From positions 1-6,812 of the forward strand of contig LVBO01000078.1 in the NCBI GenBank assembly GCA_001604435.1: DNA of 6,812 nt, read 5' to 3'. A program made the position numbers and the translations under genes. The notes beneath the pieces were generated by a model. It had not been told where the DNA came from and did not search any database. It was given only the letters and a program-made list of their open reading frames with translations. Shown here one piece after another: positions 1 through 5,547 of the stretch (positions within the stretch are counted from its first letter, which is position 1; each line of letters starts with the position of its first letter). This DNA is from Synergistales bacterium Syner_01. GTDB taxonomy: Bacteria > Synergistota > Synergistia > Synergistales > Aminobacteriaceae.

Positions 1-42
1 GTCTACATCTCGGGGTACTTCGATTCCTACCTCGACGAGTGA
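1..42 (+). CDS. C-terminal end of an upstream gene (partial)
   Basis: Frame 1 reads VYISGYFDSYLDE followed by TGA at 40-42. The codons are ordinary for this genome (TAC, ATC, TTC, GAC) and the reading fits the tail of a protein whose start lies before the window. Thirteen residues are too few to name a family. No clear intrinsic terminator follows: the only hairpin nearby is the 4-bp AGTC-GAAA-GACT at 62-73, which has no T tract. Read-through towards the solute-binding protein gene is therefore possible. Confidence 0.4.
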   Translation, partial: VYISGYFDSYLDE

Positions 43-97
43 CGGCGAGCAGCCTGAAAAGAGTCGAAAGACTGGTGCGAAAAACGCGCCGATGTAG

Positions 98-119
98 TAT
101 TATGTACTTTAGGAGTACA
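98..119 (+). promoter_or_regulatory. Possible -10 element with overlapping operator-like inverted repeat
   Basis: TATTAT at 98-103 differs from the sigma-70 -10 consensus at one base, but no good -35 hexamer stands 16-18 bases upstream. Directly adjoining it is a perfect 6-bp inverted repeat, TGTACT (103-108) and AGTACA (114-119), around the 5-base spacer TTAGG. A site in this position would cover the transcription start, as a repressor operator does. From memory, GTAC-containing half-sites occur in some GntR-family operators. If the promoter is real, the leader of the next gene is about 135 bases long. The call is weak because of the missing -35. Confidence 0.3.
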
Positions 120-245
120 AAGAATTTCGGACCAATGTCGTCTTTCTCTGTGGAGATCCGGCGGCCGGTGAAAATCGACCGTCTTTTCTCGAATGCGGTA
201 CTGTTTCGTGCTTCGCGATCACATACTGTATGGGAGGTAGAAAGA

Positions 246-1403
246 ATGAGGAGTATGAGTACGGTTCGGAAGATGCTGGCGCTGGTGTTTGTTCTGTGCA
301 TGATGGCGGCTCCCGCTTTTGCGGCGGACCCGATCAGGATCGGCGAGATCGCTACTGTGACCGGCGACTTCGCGGCGTACGGTGTTGCGGAGGTCGAGTC
401 GGTCAAAATCGCCGTCGCGGAGATCAACGCCGCCGGCGGAATCCTCGGCAGACCGGTCGAGGTAATTATGTACGACTGCCGTACGCGGCAGGAAGATATG
501 GTGAACGCGGCCCGTCGTCTTGTCGAGCAGGACAAGGTCAGCGTCGTCATCGGCCCCAGCGGCAGCGGCCTGTGCATCGCGGCGGCCCCCGTCTTCAACC
601 GCGGACAGGTTCCCCATATCGGAACCCTCCCCACGAACCCCCTCGTCACCGTGGACGAGAAGGGAAACGTCCGTCCCTACAACTTCCGCATCTGCTTCCT
701 TGATCCCTACCAGGGAAAGATGATCGCTCACTTCTCGGCGAAGGATCTCGGCAAGAAAAAAGCGGCTATTCTTTATGACGTGTCCAGCGACTACTCCCAC
801 GGTCTTCGCGAGTTCTTCATCGCCTCCTTCAAGGAGTTCGGCGGAGAGATCGTCGCGGACGAGGGGCACCGCGGCGAAGACGTCGACTTCCGCGCGCAGC
901 TTACCGTTATCAAGGAAGCCAACCCCGATGTCCTGGTCATCCCGACGATGGGCAAGGCGCTTCCCCTTGCGGTGAAGCAGGCCCGCGATCTCGGCATCGA
1001 AGCGCCGATCGTCGGCGGAGACGGCTACGGCGACTTCATGTGGGAGATCGCAGGCGACACGATGCGCGAAACTTATTGGGTGAGCCACGTCGACAAGGCC
1101 GACCCGACGCTTGCCGACTTCTTCAAGAAGTACGAGGAGCAGACCGGCACCGAGTGCATGGAGTTCATGAATGCCGTTATGGCGTACGACAGCGTCTACT
1201 GGGTGAAGGACGCCATGGAGCGGGCGGGCAGCGACGATCCTGTGAAGGTCCGCGACGCGCTCGAGGCGACCAAGGATCTGAAGCTCATGCATGCGACGCT
1301 CACCATGGACGAGTTCCACAACCCCAAGGACAAGGACGGCATCATTCTGAAGTCCGACATCGAGAAGAAACAGGCAGTGTTCTTCGTGAAGGTAAAGCCG
1401 TAA
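246..1403 (+). CDS. Branched-chain amino acid ABC transporter substrate-binding protein (LivJ/LivK type)
   Basis: Periplasmic receptor that captures a solute, probably a branched-chain or related amino acid, for an ABC importer. The 385-residue product has the usual family length. Residues 1-26 are a signal peptide (basic start, hydrophobic core, APAFA before ADP). The mature part shows the type-1 periplasmic binding fold (Peripla_BP_6): the opening strand IRIGEIATVTGDFAAYG, then INAAGGILGRPVEV, MYDCRTRQEDMVNAARRL, and the ligand-loop block VIGPSGSG at about 101-108 followed by PHIGTLPTNP. The second lobe has AAILYDVSSDYSHG and PDVLVIPTMG. The start at 246 is chosen because GGGAGGT at 232-238 lies 7 bases before it and the signal peptide begins there. 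The open frame back to 39 is leader sequence. A second ATG at 255 is possible. A strong terminator follows and no permease or ATPase gene is seen downstream, so the partner transporter must be elsewhere or upstream. The ligand cannot be fixed from sequence. Confidence 0.93.
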   Translation: MRSMSTVRKMLALVFVLCMMAAPAFAADPIRIGEIATVTGDFAAYGVAEVESVKIAVAEINAAGGILGRPVEVIMYDCRTRQEDMVNAARRLVEQDKVSVVIGPSGSGLCIAAAPVFNRGQVPHIGTLPTNPLVTVDEKGNVRPYNFRICFLDPYQGKMIAHFSAKDLGKKKAAILYDVSSDYSHGLREFFIASFKEFGGEIVADEGHRGEDVDFRAQLTVIKEANPDVLVIPTMGKALPLAVKQARDLGIEAPIVGGDGYGDFMWEIAGDTMRETYWVSHVDKADPTLADFFKKYEEQTGTECMEFMNAVMAYDSVYWVKDAMERAGSDDPVKVRDALEATKDLKLMHATLTMDEFHNPKDKDGIILKSDIEKKQAVFFVKVKP

Positions 1404-1465
1404 GACAGTATATTGTCAAGAACATAGTAAGCGCAATTAATTGAATAAATAGCTGTTAGGAAAAG

Positions 1466-1516
1466 AGCCGAGGAAAAGGCGAAGCCGGTATGGGCTTCCC
1501 TTTCCTCGGCTTTTTT
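1466..1516 (+). terminator. Rho-independent terminator of the substrate-binding protein gene
   Basis: A long hairpin: AGCCGAGGAAA plus GG plus GAAGCC on the left arm (1466-1486) pairs with 1493-1511, about 19 base pairs with two single-base bulges (an A and a C). The 6-base loop GGTATG is at 1487-1492. A run of six T follows at 1511-1516. It sits 63 bases after the stop codon at 1401-1403. The left flank AAAAG (1461-1465) could give a short U run on the other strand, but no convergent gene is seen. Confidence 0.9.
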
Positions 1517-1862
1517 CGGGGTGAAATACACAAAAAATACAATGAACAGAATGAATAAAAATAAAATCAATGCACAAAAACCTTGTTTTTCTTAGGTGCT
1601 TCCCTCAGAATCTTTATCAAACCGAAAACGCTCAGAGTGTTCGAACAGTTTTTGTTTCTGTCGTTGTTTTTCATGAATTCGTAAACCTTTTTTTTCCTCG
1701 GGGATCGCTTCGCAAAAGAAATAAAAAAGGGGGATTCTATTTTTTCGGGATCCTATGGTGTTGTGCGATGTTCGAAGAGTATGCCCAAAACGAAGGGGGC
1801 GTGGACAGCCGACGACAAACAAGGGTGCGTCATATTCGACCAACCGATAGGGGGATGAATCC
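1517..1862. other. AT-rich intergenic region, probable promoter region of the downstream operon
   Basis: About 345 bases clearly richer in A+T than the flanking genes, with A tracts (around 1531-1580) and T tracts (1688-1695, 1740-1745). I see no credible gene. The open frame 1570-1866 has no ribosome site, low-complexity composition and runs into the next start. Visible details are an 8-base direct repeat CACAAAAA (1529-1536, 1573-1580), a perfect 10-base palindrome TGTTCGAACA (1638-1647), and two imperfect copies of a T-tract followed by CGGGATC (around 1688-1706 and 1740-1752). Several -10-like hexamers occur (TACAAT 1538-1543, TAAAAT 1562-1567) but none has a convincing -35. A promoter for the downstream genes is expected here but not located. 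Confidence 0.55.
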
Positions 1863-2693
1863 ATGAAGCGTCTACTTGCGTGCGTACTTATGATGATTGT
1901 GTTTCTTGCCGGCAGCATATCATTCGCGACGGAAGTTGAAATTGAACTGCACCCCATCACCACGGAAAAGGAAAAAGGGCTTATCGACTGGACGCAGAAC
2001 CATATCGAAGCCACGGGAATGGCTGTCGCCCCGAAAAACATGAAGGGCGCGCAGGCGAAGGCACTGGCGCGACGCGGCGCGATCGTCGACCTTCAGCGGA
2101 ATTTGCTCGAGTTCATGGGCGGAGTGCAGGTCGACGCGAGGACGACCATGGACGATTTCATGGCCGAGGACAGAGTCCGTTCCGAAGTGCACGGCATGAT
2201 CAAGAATGTGGAGCTCCTCAAGGGCGAGTGGGACGGGGAGGCCTATACCGTCACCGGGCGGATCAAGCTCGCTGAAGTGCGTTCCATCGTATGCCCCAGG
2301 GTTCCCGTCGATACAATCATTATCGAGACCGAACGAAAGGCGCCCGCGCCCAAGGCTTCCGGCAAGTACACCGGCCTCGTTATCGACGTACGGCACCTTC
2401 CGCTGATTCCCTCGGTAACCTTCCGCGTCTTCGACGAAAGCGGCAGAGCCGTCTACGGCGTCGAGTTCGCGAACCAAGCCTCGATGCTCCAGTCGGGAAT
2501 CTGCTCCTACTACAACAACATCAACTACGCCCAGGGCGAACTCCGCGTCGCTCCAAATCCCGTCAAGACCAAAGCAATCCGCCTTTCGACCGGGAACGTC
2601 GATATCGTCATCCCGAACTCCGCGGCGGCGAAGATCCGCGGCAGCTCGTACGACTTCCGCAAAGAGTGCAAAGTGCTCCTCGTCGTGAAATAA
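1863..2693 (+). CDS. Exported LPP20-family protein with a second C-terminal domain
   Basis: A 276-residue exported protein of unknown role. Residues 1-22 form a signal peptide ending SISFA before TEVE. The only cysteine in it (C7) is not in a lipobox, so it is probably cleaved by signal peptidase I. Residues about 40-140 resemble the LPP20 family (named after a Helicobacter lipoprotein): a GMAVAP strand, then AKALARRGAIVDLQRNLLE, then a V-D-A-R-T-T stretch, GMIKNVELLKGEWD and a closing strand YTVTGRIKL. Residues about 165-276 make a separate, mostly beta domain opening with YTGLVIDVRHLPLIPSV and containing FRVFDESGRAVYG. I associate this domain with LPP20-type proteins of other anaerobes but cannot name it. 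The start has AGGGGG at 1849-1854, 8 bases upstream. It is the first gene of the run and the next gene begins 3 bases after its stop. Confidence 0.82.
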   Translation: MKRLLACVLMMIVFLAGSISFATEVEIELHPITTEKEKGLIDWTQNHIEATGMAVAPKNMKGAQAKALARRGAIVDLQRNLLEFMGGVQVDARTTMDDFMAEDRVRSEVHGMIKNVELLKGEWDGEAYTVTGRIKLAEVRSIVCPRVPVDTIIIETERKAPAPKASGKYTGLVIDVRHLPLIPSVTFRVFDESGRAVYGVEFANQASMLQSGICSYYNNINYAQGELRVAPNPVKTKAIRLSTGNVDIVIPNSAAAKIRGSSYDFRKECKVLLVVK

Positions 2694-2696
2694 GAC

Positions 2697-3866
2697 ATGC
2701 GTATGCGGAAGCTGTTTGTTGTGTTTCTGATGATCCTCTTGTCGGCCGCTCCTGCGTTCTCCGCAGGAGTTCAGGCCGCGGGGGAGCTCATCAAAGTCGA
2801 AGCCGAGGGGTTCGCTCCGATAAAGGGCGGCGACAAGAACGGCGCGAGGGACGCCGCCAAGCGCTCGGCATACAGGGACGCGCTTGAAAAGGCTCTTGGA
2901 GCGTACGTTTCCGGAATTACCGAGATGCAGAACTTCGAGGTAGTCAAGGACAAGGTCTTTTCTCAGACGACAGGAATAGTCAAGAAGTTCGATATCGTCA
3001 GGGAAAAGGTCGGAGACGACGGGATACTCTACATCACGGCGATCTGCCATGTTGCGCAAGCCGCTCTTGACGGGGTTCTCGGGCCTGCCGTGCTCGACGC
3101 TCTCGGCAACCCGAGGGTGATGGTGCTGCTCGACGAGCGAATCGGCGAAAAGAAATCTTTCCTGTCCACAGCCGAAAGCGAAACGATGCGGGTCTTCGAG
3201 AAGGCCGGCTATTTGCTTGTCGATTCGACGCAGGCGAGCATCCTGAAGAACATCGACCTCGACGCCGTTCGTGAAAGCGCTGATCCGGAGGTCTTTCGAC
3301 AACTGGCCCGCGACTTCCAGGCCGATGTCCTGATCTACGGGAAGGCCTACGCCAGTTCCTTCGCGAACCAAGTCGTCAGCGGGGTCAGAATCTACGGGGT
3401 GAGAAGCACGGTCCAGCTGAAGGCTGTGCTGGCGAACACAGCGTATCAACTGGGATCGGACACCGTCGAGGAGAAGACGAAGGGCGTCTCCGTCGAGGAC
3501 GGGGCGATCAAGGGATTGCAGCTTGCCGCCATGAAAGCGAGCGGCTCCATCGTGCACAAGATAGCCTACACGCTCATATCCGGCTCCGCGGGTGGAATTC
3601 CGGGAAGGACGATCAAGGTGAAGCTCTCCAACATGACGTTCAAGGACGCAAAAGAGCTCAAGGAGAGCCTCCAGGATGTGCAGGGGGTAACCGCTGTCTA
3701 CCAGCGGTTGTTCAGAAGCAAACGTCTGGAGTTGGACGTCGTGTGCGACATGACGTCGGAGGAGGTCGCGTCGCTGCTCTCCGATCTTGGATACGACATT
3801 GAAGACCTGTCGTCCGTCACAGTGGAGGGCGTCCTGAATGAAAAAACAGGTGAGAAGACTTCGTAG
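2697..3866 (+). CDS. Exported FlgT-like protein (LPP20/FlgT-N domain, TolB-N-like middle domain, C-terminal alpha/beta domain)
   Basis: A 389-residue exported protein. The signal peptide covers about residues 1-22 (SAAPAFS before AG); cleavage after GVQA is an alternative. Three segments follow. Residues 31-122 (IKVEAEGFAPI, then ARDAAKRSAYRDALEKALGAYVSG, VFSQTTGIVKKFDIV and a final strand LYITAICHV) look like the N-terminal domain of FlgT and the LPP20 fold. Residues 137-292 (NPRVMVLLDE, VFEKAGYLLVDSTQ, ADVLIYGKAYAS) resemble the FlgT middle, TolB-N or CsgG-type fold. Residues 303-372 form a small alpha/beta domain (TIKVKLSNMTFKDAKELKESL, VTAVYQRLF, KRLELDVVCDM). In Vibrio, FlgT is part of the H ring around the flagellar motor; whether this protein is flagellar is unknown. 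The start is uncertain between 2697 and 2703: neither has a strong ribosome site, and 3-9 bases after the previous stop suggests coupled translation. Confidence 0.8.
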   Translation: MRMRKLFVVFLMILLSAAPAFSAGVQAAGELIKVEAEGFAPIKGGDKNGARDAAKRSAYRDALEKALGAYVSGITEMQNFEVVKDKVFSQTTGIVKKFDIVREKVGDDGILYITAICHVAQAALDGVLGPAVLDALGNPRVMVLLDERIGEKKSFLSTAESETMRVFEKAGYLLVDSTQASILKNIDLDAVRESADPEVFRQLARDFQADVLIYGKAYASSFANQVVSGVRIYGVRSTVQLKAVLANTAYQLGSDTVEEKTKGVSVEDGAIKGLQLAAMKASGSIVHKIAYTLISGSAGGIPGRTIKVKLSNMTFKDAKELKESLQDVQGVTAVYQRLFRSKRLELDVVCDMTSEEVASLLSDLGYDIEDLSSVTVEGVLNEKTGEKTS

Positions 3867-4347
3867 AGAAAAAGCGCCGCGTCCTTTCAGGTTTTTCCTC
3901 GTCGTGTGCGTCTGCATAGCGACTGCCGGAGCGTTGACGGCGGCGGTCCCGGCGCTCTTTTCGGGAAACGGGGAACCGGGCGCGGAGACGCAGTTGCTCA
4001 GGGAAGAAAATCCGGAGATGCCGCGTGACCCGGGGATTCCGGAAACGCTGAACTCCGGGCTTCTCCTCCGTGAGCAGGGGATTGCCACAGCGGAGGGTGT
4101 CGGTCGCATCCCGGAAGATACGGCTCAGGGAAGGCTGCTCGGCCGAAGGGCCGCGCTGACCGACGCGAGGCGAAATCTGCTGGTGCTGCGGCAAAAACTG
4201 CTCGATGGAAAGTTCGATGTACGGTCGGTGTCGGGGAAGATCGCCGAAGTACGAATTTATTCGGAGAAAACGGACGGAGCCCTCTACTACTTGAAGGTCG
4301 ACGTTCCGTTGAACAGACTGATGAAGGGGGATGTTCCGGTTGAATAA
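3838..4347 (+). CDS. Membrane-anchored or exported LPP20-like domain protein
   Basis: A 169-residue protein with a very basic start (KKQVRRLRREK), one hydrophobic segment at about 18-41, and a Glu/Pro-rich linker to about residue 75. The hydrophobic segment could be a long signal peptide or an uncleaved N-terminal anchor. Residues 79-162 match the LPP20 pattern seen in the product of the gene at 1863: GIATAEGVGRI, then GRLLGRRAALTDARRNLL, then KIAEVRIYSEK and the closing strand ALYYLKVDVPL. The ARRGAIVDLQRNLL and GRRAALTDARRNLL blocks line up directly, so the domains are probably homologous. The start is firm: GGAGGG at 3824-3829 lies 8 bases upstream, although this places the first 29 bases inside the end of the preceding gene in another frame. 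Specific function unknown. Confidence 0.78.
   Translation: MKKQVRRLRREKAPRPFRFFLVVCVCIATAGALTAAVPALFSGNGEPGAETQLLREENPEMPRDPGIPETLNSGLLLREQGIATAEGVGRIPEDTAQGRLLGRRAALTDARRNLLVLRQKLLDGKFDVRSVSGKIAEVRIYSEKTDGALYYLKVDVPLNRLMKGDVPVE
4324..4342 (+). promoter_or_regulatory. Ribosome binding site favouring a TTG start for the next gene
   Basis: AAGGGGG at 4324-4330 directly abuts the ATG at 4331, leaving no spacer. It lies 9 bases before an in-frame TTG at 4340, a normal distance. Starting at TTG gives a classical signal peptide (MNKGTKLCALAV). The site lies inside the last codons of the preceding gene, which suggests coupled translation. Confidence 0.55.
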
Positions 4348-4858
4348 AGGGACAAAGCTGTGTGCGCTTGCGGTAATGGCCTGTTTGCTGTGCCTTTTCG
4401 GCACGAGCGGGTTTGCGGAGCTTCCGAAAGGATCGATCGCCGTGCTGACGAAGGGGCCGTCGGTTCAGCATTCGGCCGCTGTCGCCTCCATACTGACCAG
4501 GGAGCTTCTCGCGAAGGGGCACAAGGTGGTCGATCCGAAACGCCTTGAGGCAATCCGCCGCAGCAAGGCGGCCGCGCTGGCCCTCGAAGGGAATGCGGAC
4601 GCAATTATCAAGTTGAGCAAACAGTACGGCTTCAGCACGATGATCACGGCGCAGCTTCAGGCGGGGAAGCCCGTCCTGAACGAGTTCCAGCTCTACACCG
4701 GAACCTCGTCCCTCGCGATCATGGTGATGAGTTCCGGCGGCCAGATGATCTACGCGGACACCGTGATGGGGAAGCAGGTCGGGTACACGCCGGACGAGGC
4801 CGCGCAGAAATCGATAGAAGCCGCCGCGAAGCTCGCGGTGCAAAAGATGCTCCAATAG
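4340..4858 (+). CDS. Exported protein with TolB-N/FlgT-M-like domain
   Basis: A 172-residue exported protein (175 if begun at ATG 4331). Residues 1-26 form a signal peptide ending TSGFA before ELPK. An internal VMAC motif loosely fits a lipobox, but the hydrophobic core continues past it, so lipidation is unlikely. The mature part is one alpha/beta domain: KGSIAVLTKG, then a helix SAAVASILTRELLAKG, HKVVDPKRLEAIRRSKAA, YGFSTMITAQLQAG, a central beta part around LYTGTSSLAIMVMS, and a C-terminal helix EAAQKSIEAAAKLAVQKML. The order matches the nucleotide-binding-like fold shared by TolB-N, CsgG and the FlgT middle domain, and resembles residues 137-292 of the product of the gene at 2697. It overlaps the end of the preceding gene by 8 bases. 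Family membership is inferred from pattern only; function unknown. Confidence 0.76.
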   Translation: MNKGTKLCALAVMACLLCLFGTSGFAELPKGSIAVLTKGPSVQHSAAVASILTRELLAKGHKVVDPKRLEAIRRSKAAALALEGNADAIIKLSKQYGFSTMITAQLQAGKPVLNEFQLYTGTSSLAIMVMSSGGQMIYADTVMGKQVGYTPDEAAQKSIEAAAKLAVQKMLQ

Positions 4859-4889
4859 GGCGGAACGCGCCGGAGCGAAGGAGAATCTC

Positions 4890-5513
4890 ATGAAGAAGAA
4901 AATAGTGTCGTGCGTTCTTGCGATCCTCTGCCTCTCGATCTTCGCGGGGGGTGCGTTCGCAGCGCCGATTTCCCAGAGGCCGAGGCTTTCGGTACGGCAG
5001 TTCGACAACAAGGCCGGGTGCGGCATCCCTGCGGCGGCGATCACCGAGTTGATGACGACCGAGCTGTTCAAAGCGGGTTTGTTCAATCTTCTGGAACGGG
5101 AAAAGCTGCACTACGTGGCGGAGGAGATCAAGCTGGGGCAGTCGGGACTGGTGGACGAATCGACGGCGCCCGAACTCGGCAAGATAAAGGGTGCGCAGTA
5201 CACGATGACGGGCGCGGTGACCCTCTATTACTACAACTCGACCGGAGGCGTCGTCTATCTGCCTGGGATCGTCGGCGGTTTGCTTTCGCGCACGGCGTAT
5301 GTGACGCTCGACATCCGCATTATCGACACCGCGACGAGCGAGGTCGTCTACGCGGCGGCGGAGCAGGGCGCGGCGAACCAGACCGCAGGGGGAGTAGTGT
5401 TGCCGATAGCGGCCTTCGGGTCCGGCAAGACCGGCGGATTGCTCGCCACCGCGACGCGAAATTCGGTGATCAAGCACGTCGAAACGATGAAGACGGTGAA
5501 CTGGGAACTGTAG
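4890..5513 (+). CDS. CsgG-family exported protein
   Basis: A 207-residue exported protein of the CsgG family, whose founding member is the curli secretion channel of the outer membrane. The signal peptide is residues 1-24 (AGGAFA before APIS), with no lipobox, unlike E. coli CsgG, which is a lipoprotein. Family features in order: RLSVRQFDN strand, helix ITELMTTELFKAG, the signature FNLLEREKLHYVAEEIKL-GQSGLVDESTA-ELGKIKGAQYTMTGAVT (about 65-111), a Gly/Tyr-rich segment YYYNSTGGVVYLPGIVGG, the strand VTLDIRIIDTATSEVVYA, then a Gly-rich segment to about 185. In CsgG the two segments after GAVT and after SEVVYA form the membrane hairpins. AAGGAGA at 4878-4884 sets the start. It lies 31 bases after the previous gene. 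No curli genes are visible, so the channel role is not established. Confidence 0.85.
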   Translation: MKKKIVSCVLAILCLSIFAGGAFAAPISQRPRLSVRQFDNKAGCGIPAAAITELMTTELFKAGLFNLLEREKLHYVAEEIKLGQSGLVDESTAPELGKIKGAQYTMTGAVTLYYYNSTGGVVYLPGIVGGLLSRTAYVTLDIRIIDTATSEVVYAAAEQGAANQTAGGVVLPIAAFGSGKTGGLLATATRNSVIKHVETMKTVNWEL

Positions 5514-5547
5514 GAACTTTTTTTATTTTATCCTTGGGGGTTCGATT

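Noticed and set aside
62..73. AGTC-GAAA-GACT hairpin as terminator of the upstream gene
   Set aside because: Only 4 base pairs and no following T tract.
39..245. N-terminal extension of the solute-binding protein back to position 39
   Set aside because: The extension overlaps the stop of the upstream gene, resembles no domain and would bury the signal peptide. A strong ribosome site precedes 246.
219..1319. Long - strand open frame opposite the solute-binding protein gene
   Set aside because: Antisense shadow: the + strand product matches a known family over its full length.
1196..1570. 124-codon - strand frame with a hydrophobic N-terminus that might suggest a membrane protein
   Set aside because: Its hydrophobic part comes from the A tracts after the terminator, it runs through the terminator stem and then antisense to the receptor gene.
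1570..1866. Possible 98-codon + strand gene in the intergenic region
   Set aside because: No ribosome site, low-complexity Phe/Val/Arg-rich translation, and it overlaps the well-supported start at 1863.
1920..4109. Very long open frame on the - strand (729 codons) across two + strand genes
   Set aside because: It lies opposite two well-supported genes with signal peptides and family motifs, crosses their junction, has no ribosome site of note and a composition rich in Arg/His/Asp typical of the antisense of GC-rich coding DNA.
3838..4858. Genes at 3838 and 4340 as one gene broken by a frameshift
   Set aside because: The second product has its own complete signal peptide and a usable ribosome site, so they are better read as two intact overlapping genes.
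5514..5547. Terminator between the two CsgG-family genes, suggested by the T-rich run
   Set aside because: No stem of useful length precedes the T run; GGAAC occurs twice as a direct, not inverted, repeat.
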